A stretch of DNA of 16,456 bases, from assembly GCA_037178675.1 (NCBI GenBank), contig JAYMGJ010000417.1, positions 1 through 16,456 of the forward strand, in the 5' to 3' direction. A model generated the notes under the pieces. It saw only the letters and a list, made by a program, of their open reading frames with translations, had not been told where the DNA came from and did not search any database. Both the position numbers and the translations under genes were made by a program. Shown in pieces: positions 1 to 8,089 of the stretch. This DNA is from Scleroderma bovista. Taxonomy: Eukaryota > Basidiomycota > Agaricomycetes > Boletales > Sclerodermataceae. Positions within the stretch are counted from its first letter, which is position 1; each line of letters opens with the position of its first letter.

Positions 1-1300
1 GCATTGTCCTTGCCTCAAGATCATCCCTTCCTCCATCACCCCCACCTGCATCAGCTACCACAGCGGCCACACTACTTCCCGCTTGATATGGATGCTCATC
101 TCCACAAGGGTCTTCATTGGAAGTGTCAGATGAATCTGGGTCAGGTTCTTCATTGATACGAATGAAGTTGTAGATTGCTGCAAGGCTGGCAGGTATGCGG
201 GATTGAACTTCAAGACTATATTCCAGGGGTAGGAGGAGAATACGAAAGCGGTGTTTGATGATACCAAAAATACATTCAATAACATTTCGGGCTGAGGCAT
301 GGCGAAGGTTAAATAGTTCCTCACGGTTGAGTGGCCTGGAAGGGGTTAAATTGTATGGAACCATAGGATAGTATGTAATAAACATACCGTACGTTGGCCC
401 GGCCCCACTCTGCAAGATGGTATTGAATGCTACGGTATGGGACAAGGAGCTGTGGACGAAGTGGGTAGCCAGCATCTGCTAGCAAATATTTTCCAGCAGG
501 GATGGATAGATCAGTTGATATTGCATCGTCATAAACCCGAGCGTCAGTTGCAGATCCCTCCCAACCAGTGAGCGTGTATGTGAACTTGAGGTCAAAATCG
601 CAGATGAAAAGTGCATTCTGTGAGAGAAAGCCTTTCCGATTGCGATACTGCCCACGCAAGTGGGCTGGGGGAGCAATGGGGATATGGCTGCCATCAATTG
701 CTCCAATGGCATTGCGAAAGTATGGCCAAAATTTTGGATTAGATTGGATCTTTGCAGGAGTATGCTCTCCAGTCGGAAGTTGAATGTATTTGGTGCAGAA
801 TGGCGCACTGGAAAAGATGAATAGCATCGCTTTGAAGTAACTACTCATAACTGTTAGATTACAACATGGACTGCCAGGATATCTTATACCACATACCAGG
901 AAATGGTATCATTCGAACGTTGAAAACGCTCTCCAACATGTCGGGTAGTGAGGCCTGTAACACTTGTGTACAGGAATATTGCAAGCTGTTCTTCCAACGT
1001 CACAAATTTTGAATCTTTGAATCCCATCTTCTGCAGTTCTGTAACCAGCCATATAAATGTCTCTTTTCGGACCCCAAGCTCACATCGGATACGATCTGGA
1101 TGTCCAGAAAGAAGTTCAGAGACCCAGTGATAACCAGAGAGTATTGAGGTATGATAAGGTGTTGGAGGTTTCCACACCATTCCAGAAAGAATGTCGGCAG
1201 TTATAGTTAGAAGAAGCTGGATGAGGTTAAGAGCATGTTTGAGTAACTGGCTGCGGTGATCTTGACCATAGGGCTGTGGTAGAATGGTGCCAGGGATCAT
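1..1300 (-). CDS. PIF/Harbinger-type DDE transposase (HARBI1-like), 3' end outside window
   Basis: This is a cut-and-paste DNA transposase of the DDE_Tnp_4 (Harbinger) family, which would act in the nucleus on element ends. I read three exons, complement of 1300-897, 840-388 and 335-1, with GT-AG introns of 56 bp (841-896) and 52 bp (336-387). Both junctions preserve frame and join family-typical text (DTIS/YFKAML and GRANVR/PLNREELFNLRHASARN). The first exon carries a helix-turn-helix-like region with the GERFQRSNDTIS motif. The catalytic acidic residues are visible as GAIDGSHIP, LLADAGYP and RNVIECIFG, the last in exon 3. GWEGSATDARV lies between the first two. The first in-frame ATG is at 1300; the open frame continues upstream to about 1330 without another ATG. 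No frameshift or stop interrupts the reading, and the frame is open at base 1, so the C-terminus (Glu/Asp- and Gly-rich so far) is cut by the window. An active element or a domesticated copy are both possible. Confidence 0.87.
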
Positions 1301-1337
1301 GGTAGATACTAGTATACGGGCGACAGGCAACTTCTAA

Positions 1338-1362
1338 GCGAGTGCGAATGCTTCGCACTTGC
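1338..1362. repeat. Short inverted repeat just upstream of the transposase
   Basis: AGTGCGAA and TTCGCACT face each other around a 3-nt loop, and the stem extends outward to about 11 pairs if one G:T pair is allowed. It lies about 40 bp upstream of the first transposase ATG. It could be a transposase or regulator binding site or chance; no matching copy was seen elsewhere in the window. Confidence 0.4.
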
Positions 1363-1440
1363 TTATCTTCCAATCTCCGATACAATGTCAGCCATGAAGC
1401 AAACAAGAACAATCAATGCAGGTTCAACTTTCAAGTTTCC

Positions 1441-1662
1441 GAACAAGCTCTTACTTAGCTGATGACTCACTCCCTTACCAATCAATCTTGTCATGCAGCT
1501 TACTCATTCCTTTACTCAGCAGCTTATTCATGCTCCCTATGCTTACTCATTCCTGCTTATCCCTTGCTTACTGATCACTTACAAACCCCTTACAAAGCTC
1601 TTACCAATCCCTTACCAATCCTTGACAAATTCTGCTTACTCCCTTCTCTTTTTGTACTTTAA
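1441..1662. repeat. CTTAC-rich degenerate repeat tract
   Basis: The motif CTTAC, often as CTTACCAATC or CTTACTCATTCC, recurs more than ten times in about 220 bp with irregular spacing. The short open frames here are translations of this repeat and are not considered genes. The tract lies upstream of the minus-strand transposase. It could be subterminal transposase-binding repeats of the Harbinger element or U3 enhancer-like repeats of a neighbouring degraded LTR. Confidence 0.6.
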
Positions 1663-2735
1663 TGCTGTGCCCCCCCATGTATTTAAACCCCTGGGCTCAG
1701 CCCAGTGAAAAAAGATCCAATAGCACAAAATTATCCCTCTCTCAGACTCTCTCAATCAGTATCCCTTCAGTCTTTGAGTCCTTGTAGGCTTCAGTGAAGG
1801 TCTAAAGGCTCAATATTGTCAAGTTTATCCAAGTTATTCAAGATCTATTCTTTATACTAGGCTCAAGCGGAGTCTAGGCTTCATACCAGTCAATCTTCCT
1901 TGCCTCTGGACATCAGAGGCATCCCTGCCCCTTTGCTGCACCAACCTCTAGGTGTAGTATCGCTACTTCAGTCTCTGTCAGCCCAATCCCCGCTTTGACA
2001 CTTCCTAGGCTTTAGGAAGAGTCCAGACCCCTATCCCCTTCGTCATCTATTGCTCCTGTACCCCAGGAGTATCCTGCATCATCATCTGCATCACCCTGTT
2101 GGTGTAGATCCCCTTCCCCCCTCCTCAGCACATCCTCTCTGGACACCACAGAGGTAAACCACCACTTGCACATATTCATAGTCCTTTGTTGGTGTTGTGT
2201 TTGGGTTATTACTCCGACCCAAATCCACACTTTGACTCACAACAGTGGTGGAATGCGTATGTTTCTGTCAGACCTACTCCTATGATTCTTGACATTTGTT
2301 AGGCACGCTTTCCCCAAGCATCAGGAAATCGGTGAGAAATAGATAAAGCATTACCTACCATTTTCATGCATGTCAAGTGTATCCTGAGATGTCATTCTGA
2401 TGAAGCAGTAGATCAGGCTAGTTAATCCAGGGTAGCGTAGATAGCATTGACCAGATATATTCATTATGTGTGAACATGATCAAGCACATTCCTCAGATAT
2501 ATCTGATTACTTTGGCTCACAATGGTGGCCAAGGCCAATTGTCCAACAGAATTTGATCATTTGATCAAGTATTCCTATTAGTGCACATAAGCTAACCAAC
2601 CCTCATCTGGATAGTATTGGACAACACTGACCAGTTGTCCCCAACTCTCCCAGACTATTCCAGTAGTATTGTTCATGTAAATCAATTTAAATTATCAATT
2701 CTATATAAAATACAAAACTACAGTATATATCCTGT
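1663..2735. other. Gene-free stretch, possible degraded LTR and leader
   Basis: No convincing gene was found. A TATTTAAA box at about 1679-1687 is followed by a C/T-rich stretch with CTCTCTC motifs, which resembles the R/U5 part of a fungal LTR. The sequence then reaches CTCACAACAGTGGTGG at about 2236-2251, where LTR ends and primer-binding sites would be expected. No matching second LTR, gag or pol was seen, so this is at most a solo or truncated LTR. The 72-codon minus-strand frame at 2012-2230 has no recognisable features. Confidence 0.3.
2229..2528. repeat. Pair of similar ACTTTGRCTCACAA..TGGTGG motifs
   Basis: The motif at 2229-2251 and a second at 2509-2528 share ACTTTG(A/G)CTCACAA followed by TGGTGG, with a 3-bp length difference between. 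TGG right after a CACAA end is what an LTR/primer-binding-site junction looks like, because tRNA 3' ends are CCA. The tRNA identity was not recognised, and the two copies may be fragments of related elements. Confidence 0.35.
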
Positions 2736-2740
2736 CTATA

Positions 2741-3726
2741 CTGTGGGTGGTGGTGGTCGATGCACGGTGGTGGTGGTGGGCATGGTGTCAACGCAGGTGG
2801 TGGTTGGCGCGTCGACATTGGTGGTGGTGGTGGCGGTAGTGGTGATGGTCGCATCACCGACGCAGGTGGTGGGGTCACGTCGTCGTCCGCAAGTGGTCGT
2901 GTCGTCGGTGCTGGTGGTGGGGTGGTGCAACGCTGGGGGGTGGGACGACGGTGGTGGTCGCGTCATCAACGGTCGTCGCCGTTGCCGTCTGACGACGCTA
3001 GAAGGCGGGGGGTGGGACGACGGTAGTGGGGGGTGGTGGTTGCGACGGTCGTTGACGCTGGGGGGTGGGGGTCGCCGTCGTCGTCGTCATTTGACAACGG
3101 TGGTGGTAGTCGCGTAGTTGCCGTTGCCGTCTGGCGACGCTGGAAGGTGGGGGGTGGGACGACGACGGTCGTCGTCGTTGTCGTCATCGGCTGATGATGG
3201 TGGTGGTCGTGTCGTCGACACTGGGGGTGGGACGATGGTCGTCGTGGTCGCCTGATGAGGGTGGTCGCGTCGTGGACGGTCGTTGTCGTCGCCGTCTGCG
3301 ATGCTGGAAGGTGCGGGGTGGGTCGTCGTCGTCTGACGACAGTGGGGGGTGGTGGTGGTCGCATCGGTCGTCGACACTGGGGGGTGAGGGTCGCCGTCTG
3401 ACGACGGTGGTGGGGTGGTGGTCACGCCGTCGACGGTGGTGGGTTGGGGTCGTCGCCGTCGCCGTCTGACGACGGTGGTGGTGGGGTGGTGGTCGCGCTG
3501 TCGTCGTCGCCATCTGACGACGCTGGGAGGTGGTGGTCGCGTCGGTCGTCGACGCTGGTGGGGGGTGGGACGATGCTGGTCGTCCTCGTCCTCGTCATTG
3601 ACCATGGTCGCGGTCGCGGTCGCGCGTTGTCGTCCAGGTGCTGGTGGTGGTCGCATGGCAGTCGTCGTCGTCGTCGTCGTCGGTGGTGAGGGAAGGGGGG
3701 TGGGACAATACTGGTGTGGTGGTGGT
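2741..3726. repeat. About 1 kb irregular GTGGTGG/GTCGTC low-complexity block
   Basis: The plus strand is almost entirely G, T and CpG-containing triplets (GGT, GTC, GTG), with very little A. A recurring core, CCGTCTGACGACG followed by a G-rich run such as GGTGGGGGGTGGGACGACG, appears near 2985, 3127, 3292, 3330, 3394, 3462 and 3511. Spacing varies from about 40 to 160 bp, so there is no fixed period. Many GGGG/GGTGGTGGG runs could form G-quadruplexes on this strand. Long frames are open on both strands only because stop codons are rare in this composition; their translations are runs of V/G/R or P/T/R/H and are not treated as proteins. Confidence 0.85.
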
Positions 3727-3894
3727 TGAAGACAGAGTGAGGATGAGGGACTTAGAGAAATTTCTTCAAGTGTCTGTGTTTGTGTTTGTGTATATGATTA
3801 TATCAGCACACTGACTACCAACATTTCCTAATAGTATCTACCGCTTTCCTACACCAAGAGTGAGTGGGAACCTTTGACCATTTAAGGTAGGAGT
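3727..3894. other. Short gene-free spacer with GTGTTT repeats
   Basis: This segment separates the GT-rich block from the TACACTTTT repeat. It holds a small TGTGTTTGTGTTTGTGT stretch at about 3775-3791 and no open frame of note. Confidence 0.4.
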
Positions 3895-4050
3895 GCTACT
3901 ACACTTTTACTACACCTTTTACTACGCTTTTTGGTACACTTTTACTACACTTTTTAGCACACTTATTGTGACACATTTACTACACATTTTAGTACAATGT
4001 TTGGTACACCTCCACTATACTTTTACTACACTTTTGGTAACACTTTCAGT
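3895..4050. repeat. Degenerate tandem repeat of TACACTTTT(AC)
   Basis: About a dozen imperfect copies of a 10-11-bp unit close to CTACACTTTTA follow each other, with variants such as GTACACTTTT and CTATACTTTT. The small plus-strand frame through it (3893-4096) is a translation of the repeat. Confidence 0.75.
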
Positions 4051-4063
4051 AGTAAGCCTGGGC

Positions 4064-4084
4064 CACTTGCCAAATGGCAAAGTG
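4064..4084. repeat. Small hairpin next to the TACACTTTT repeat
   Basis: CACTTGCCA and TGGCAAAGTG are inverted complements apart from one bulged A, separated by two bases. Its role is unknown. It could be a chance hairpin or an end fragment of a small element. Confidence 0.35.
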
Positions 4085-4122
4085 AAAGGGTGCTGATAGG
4101 CTTAACAAGAGGGCAAAAGCTG

Positions 4123-4359
4123 ATAAGTGTAATGCCATTCTGACAGGTTAATTATAATTGATTATATGCTAGAAACATGATGTTAGCAAGATGACCAGGC
4201 TCTGCAACTCTGTTGAAAGATAGACCATCAAATATAAGTGGGATGCCATTCTGGCAGGTTAACTATAATTGATTATATGTGGGACACATAATGGTAGCAA
4301 GATGACCAGGCTCTGCAACTCTGTTGGAAGATAGACAATCAAAGATAACAAGATGCCAT
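4123..4359. repeat. 111-bp tandem duplication plus partial third copy
   Basis: The unit at 4123-4233 is repeated at 4234-4344 with a modest number of substitutions. A truncated third copy begins at 4345 (ATAACAAGATGCCAT). Shared landmarks are ATGCCATTCTG(A/G)CAGGTTAA, TATAATTGATTATATG and GATGACCAGGCTCTGCAACTC. No coding potential is seen. The array ends about 110 bp before the Copia insertion. Confidence 0.85.
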
Positions 4360-4464
4360 GTCTGTCCTGCATTACCTACAATAAACCATTCTGATATGCA
4401 CTTGATCATTGTACTCATTTATGCTAGTTGAATTGTAAGGGTGTTTAATTGCTGATATTTGGGT

Positions 4465-4469
4465 ATATT
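4465..4469. other. Target-site duplication, left copy (ATATT)
   Basis: ATATT abuts the left LTR directly, and the same five bases follow the right LTR at 9711-9715. Five base pairs is the usual duplication made by Ty1/Copia integrases. Confidence 0.9.
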
Positions 4470-4856
4470 TAACGGAGATTACGAGGTACAGCGGATGGTT
4501 AAAGACGAGTACAATCAGGTGAAGCTCAGCTTCGGAGACGAAGGCTATATTCAATACCTAAAGACAAGTACAATCAGGTGAAGCTAAGTAGGATAGTTAG
4601 TGTAGTACTCGTAGTGAATAATAGATATGGGTCTCACCTCAGCTTCGGAGATGAAGGCTGAGGTGCTCAGGTCAACACATGACAGACTAAATAATGGGCT
4701 TGGAGAGCCATGCCGAAGGTACGTGGCAAGGTACATGAATACTAATCACAATCAGTCAAACAAATGAAGGTTAAATAAGAGGTATATGGCTCGGGGCTGA
4801 TCCGAGCTTGACAACACATCACTGTGACGACACCAGATTGTCAGATACTTCTGACA
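4470..4856 (-). repeat. 3' LTR of the Copia element
   Basis: This 387-bp copy matches the right LTR at all but six positions, all transitions. On the minus strand it starts TGTCAGAAGTATCTGACA and ends CTCCGTTA. Internal features shared with its partner are a 26-bp direct repeat (AAAGAC(A/G)AGTACAATCAG... at 4501-4526 and 4560-4585) and hairpins at 4635-4665, 4789-4807 and 4839-4856. Confidence 0.95.
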
Positions 4857-4866
4857 CTCCCCCTTC
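4857..4866 (-). other. Polypurine tract of the Copia element
   Basis: The minus strand reads GAAGGGGGAG immediately before the 3' LTR. This is the expected position and composition of the plus-strand DNA synthesis primer. It follows directly on, and overlaps, the pol stop codon TGA at 4867-4865. Confidence 0.88.
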
Positions 4867-7800
4867 AAGCTGGATGCAGTCCGAGGGCACTGGCGAAATG
4901 CTTTGCCTTTGGACTAGGCAGTGCTTTTGTAAGCATGTCAGCAGTCATGTCTTCTGTTCGACAATATTCGAGGCAGAGAGAGCCGTTCTGGATGACATAA
5001 CAGATGAAATGGTAGCGAATGTCAATATGTTTGGTACGAGCATGGAACTGGTCGTTCTTCGTGAGGGCGATGGCAGATTGGTTGTCGCAGTAGAGGGTCG
5101 TTGCACTATTAAGGGGTCCAAGAATGTCGCCTAGGAAAGAGCGCAGCCACAAGGCTTCTTTGGCCGCATGCGTAGCAGCAACGTATTCGGCTTCGGTCGT
5201 AGACAGTGCAACAATTTCCTGCGTTTTAACAGACCACGAGACCGGGCCTCCATCAATCAGGAACACGTATCCTGAAATGGCATGGCAGTCCTCGTTCGTA
5301 CTGCCATCTGCATCAGTATAGCCCTCTAAGTCCTTTACCTTAGTACCATAGGTAATTTCCCAACCAATGGTACCCTTCAGATATCGGATGATTCGCTTGA
5401 CAGCCTCCCAATGCACCCTACCAGGGTTCTCATTAAAGCGAGAGACTGCAGTGGTAGCATAGGCGATGTCTGGGCGACTTCCGATCGCTGCGTAGGTGAG
5501 GGAACCAGTCGCCTCACGGTAAGGCACATCTCGCATATCAGCATACTCCTGGGGTGTGTTCGGCGAGTGGGATTTGGAGAGTCGTGCAGAGGGATCCATG
5601 GGAGTGGATAATGGCTTCGCATCTTCAAGTCCATACCGTTTCACGACAGAGTCAATGTAGGACTTTTGCGACAAGGAAAGTGTGCGGGCATCTCGATCAC
5701 GCTGGACTTCGAAGCCTAGCAACCAGTGGATTTCGCCGAGGTCGGAAATCTCGACTTTACCTTTCAACTGGCGCTTGATATCCTGCACAAGACGGGTTGA
5801 GCTAGCAACGATCATCATATCGTCGACATGGATAGTAATGATCCCTAGAGTGTCACCTTTGCGCCTGATGAACACAGCGTGGTCAGATTCGCATCGCCGG
5901 AAACCAGCCTCCTCGAGAAGTTCGCGAAGCTTCTCATACCAGCGGCGACCACTTTGCTTGAGTCCGTACAAGGGTCGAAGTAGGTGTAGAACCTTTCCAG
6001 GGCGGTCAGAGATAGGGAAGCCAGGTGGTTGACGCATGTAGATAACTTCAGCATCTTCAAATTCGCCGTTGAGATAAGCACTCTTGACGTCGACCTGGTG
6101 GATCTCCCAGTCGTGGCGGGCAGCTAGGGCAAGGACAGTTCGAATCGACGCGAGCTTGGCAATGGGTGCAAATGTATCGAAGTAATCGACACCAGGGACC
6201 TGCGTGTACCCCTGTGCAACAAGTCGTGCCTTGTACTGCTCAACGTTTCCAGTTGCGTCCTTTTTTACCTTAAATACCCACTTACTCCCGACCACGTTCA
6301 CTCCTGCAGGCTTATCCACGACCTCCCAAGTCCCCATGGCGTCCAGCTGTCCCAATTCGGCATTTATCGCCTCTTCCCACTTTGGCCAGTCAGGACGCTT
6401 TCTCGCCTCCTCCACACTCCTTGGTTCAAGTCCAATCGCTTCAGCGACTGCGGCAGCCATTCCCGACTCTTCAACAATGTTGTCTAGGGCTTTCCCATCA
6501 CCCTTCGACATGTTTTCATCAAGGGATGGCGCTTGTACACCAGGAGGTAAGCCAGAGCGAGTATTGGGGCCTGTTGCTGACCCAACACCAGATAAAATGT
6601 CTCGTACGTATCGGGATGGGTTACGGGTGCGCTGAGGGCGTCCAGACGTCGCTGATGTGTCCATATTCACGCTGCGATCATCCGATTCCGAGCGGGAGGG
6701 TCCAGTTCCGTCCAAAGGTGAGTTTTCGTCACTTTTAGATGATTTCTCACCCAAATTCGAGTCGTTTGGAGCGATTTCAGTGCCGGGAGCGTTGCGGTTG
6801 CCAGCCACACCTCCCTCCCCCTCAAACGTGACGTTTCCATGCGCTGGAGGTAAGTCTACCTCGCTCATTTCGAATCGGACGCTCCGTTCGACTGTTACTG
6901 ACCTTCTATCAGGCCAATACACACGGTGGCCCCTGCTCTGGCTATCATAGCCAACCCAGCGCCCCAAACGGGCACGGCTGTCTATTTTCGACGCATCCGC
7001 AACATGGACCCACATGCGGGCGCCCCAGACTGGCAGCCCTGCAAGATTCAGCGCGTTTCCATGTACAGCCTCGAAAGGCGTCTTGCCTTCGAGTGCTTTC
7101 ATCGAGGTACGATTTTTCAGCCAAGTCGCATGATTCACAGCCTCTCCCCACAGGAAATGAGGTAACCCAGAGTCATATAACATGGCACGAACTTTTTCAG
7201 CCAAGATTCCATTCAACCGCTCGGCAACTCCGTTTTGCTGCGGTGTGTCGTGCACAGTAAGTACGTGTTCGGTTCCCTGGGCCTCCAAATGAGCTGTGAA
7301 CTCGTTGCTAAGGTACTCGCCTCCCCGATCGGTGCGTAGGACCTTAATTACTGCGTCGCGGTGGTTCCTGACCCAAGCTTCATACCTCTTATAGGTCTCG
7401 AAGGTCTCCGATTTCTCCCACAGGAGGTAAAGGGTCGTTTCGCGCGTCTTATCGTCCGTATAACTGACGTAGTATCGACGGCCACCCAGTGACTCAATTG
7501 GGGCTGGTCCCCACAGGTCTGAATGAACTTCGCCACCATAAATTGTTGCTCGCTCCCCCTGTCGCTCCTTAGCAACGGGTCGACGCTTCGATTTAGCAGC
7601 AACGCAAGGCTCGCAAAACATTTTTGAGCCGTCGGTAGAATCGGTGAGCGCAAGTCCAGTCACGAAGCCTTTTGTAACCAGACGTTTGGCAGTTTTGGGC
7701 GCAATATGCCCCATGCGGCGGTGCAACTCCAGCGTGGTGAGTCTCTCGGCAGCCACATTTGCACTCCCATTACTAACATCATGTACCACCTTGTATAGTC

Positions 7801-8089
7801 CACGAGTCGTCTTGGGGATTTGACCTAGGACTTTGCCACTCGGGGCAGAGATTGTGCATACTCCCTTTCCAAAGGTAGTCGTGCACCCAGCATCGTCAAT
7901 CCAGCCGATCGAAACTAGTGTGTATCCCACTTCGGGAGAGTACAACACCTCGGTGAGTCGTATGGTGGATGCTTCCGCACCATTAGGGACTTTGACTAAC
8001 ATGTCCCCAACACCAGTGGCACTAAATGACTGCTGGTTTGCGGCATCAAAGCCCTTCGGGGGGATAGGTCGGAAGGTGATGAAACGGTC
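4865..8089 (-). CDS. pol: Copia Pol region: integrase, reverse transcriptase, RNase H
   Basis: This is the continuation of the gag-pol frame after the in-frame TGA at 8092-8090. The first ATG after the break is at 8002, giving 1,045 codons to the TGA at 4865. Numbered from that ATG, the integrase zinc motif is H94, H99, C130 and C133. The integrase DDE residues are D162 (HSDLWGP), D225 (LRTDRGGEY) and E261 (NGVAERLNG). The reverse transcriptase has D638 in QVDVKSAYL and D727/D728 in IHVDDM, with His replacing the Tyr of the usual YVDD. The RNase H acidic residues are in YTDADGS, TTEAEY, CDNQSA and DIRYHF. It would be made as part of the Gag-Pol polyprotein and act in virus-like particles, then the nucleus. 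The residues between the stop and 8002 are normal polyprotein, so the ORF is broken rather than starting there. Two probable CpG-derived changes are visible: a Trp in SIGWIDD and a Cys in FICYVIQ, where Arg would be usual. Confidence 0.93.
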   Translation of the reverse strand, partial: DRFITFRPIPPKGFDAANQQSFSATGVGDMLVKVPNGAEASTIRLTEVLYSPEVGYTLVSIGWIDDAGCTTTFGKGVCTISAPSGKVLGQIPKTTRGLYKVVHDVSNGSANVAAERLTTLELHRRMGHIAPKTAKRLVTKGFVTGLALTDSTDGSKMFCEPCVAAKSKRRPVAKERQGERATIYGGEVHSDLWGPAPIESLGGRRYYVSYTDDKTRETTLYLLWEKSETFETYKRYEAWVRNHRDAVIKVLRTDRGGEYLSNEFTAHLEAQGTEHVLTVHDTPQQNGVAERLNGILAEKVRAMLYDSGLPHFLWGEAVNHATWLKNRTSMKALEGKTPFEAVHGNALNLAGLPVWGARMWVHVADASKIDSRARLGRWVGYDSQSRGHRVYWPDRRSVTVERSVRFEMSEVDLPPAHGNVTFEGEGGVAGNRNAPGTEIAPNDSNLGEKSSKSDENSPLDGTGPSRSESDDRSVNMDTSATSGRPQRTRNPSRYVRDILSGVGSATGPNTRSGLPPGVQAPSLDENMSKGDGKALDNIVEESGMAAAVAEAIGLEPRSVEEARKRPDWPKWEEAINAELGQLDAMGTWEVVDKPAGVNVVGSKWVFKVKKDATGNVEQYKARLVAQGYTQVPGVDYFDTFAPIAKLASIRTVLALAARHDWEIHQVDVKSAYLNGEFEDAEVIYMRQPPGFPISDRPGKVLHLLRPLYGLKQSGRRWYEKLRELLEEAGFRRCESDHAVFIRRKGDTLGIITIHVDDMMIVASSTRLVQDIKRQLKGKVEISDLGEIHWLLGFEVQRDRDARTLSLSQKSYIDSVVKRYGLEDAKPLSTPMDPSARLSKSHSPNTPQEYADMRDVPYREATGSLTYAAIGSRPDIAYATTAVSRFNENPGRVHWEAVKRIIRYLKGTIGWEITYGTKVKDLEGYTDADGSTNEDCHAISGYVFLIDGGPVSWSVKTQEIVALSTTEAEYVAATHAAKEALWLRSFLGDILGPLNSATTLYCDNQSAIALTKNDQFHARTKHIDIRYHFICYVIQNGSLCLEYCRTEDMTADMLTKALPSPKAKHFASALGLHPA

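Noticed and set aside
2617..3729. Several overlapping frames of 80-190 codons on both strands
   Set aside because: They are translations of the GTGGTGGTC/GTCGTC block, with runs of Val/Gly/Arg or Pro/Thr/Arg/His. Frames are open on both strands because the composition lacks stop codons, not because of selection.
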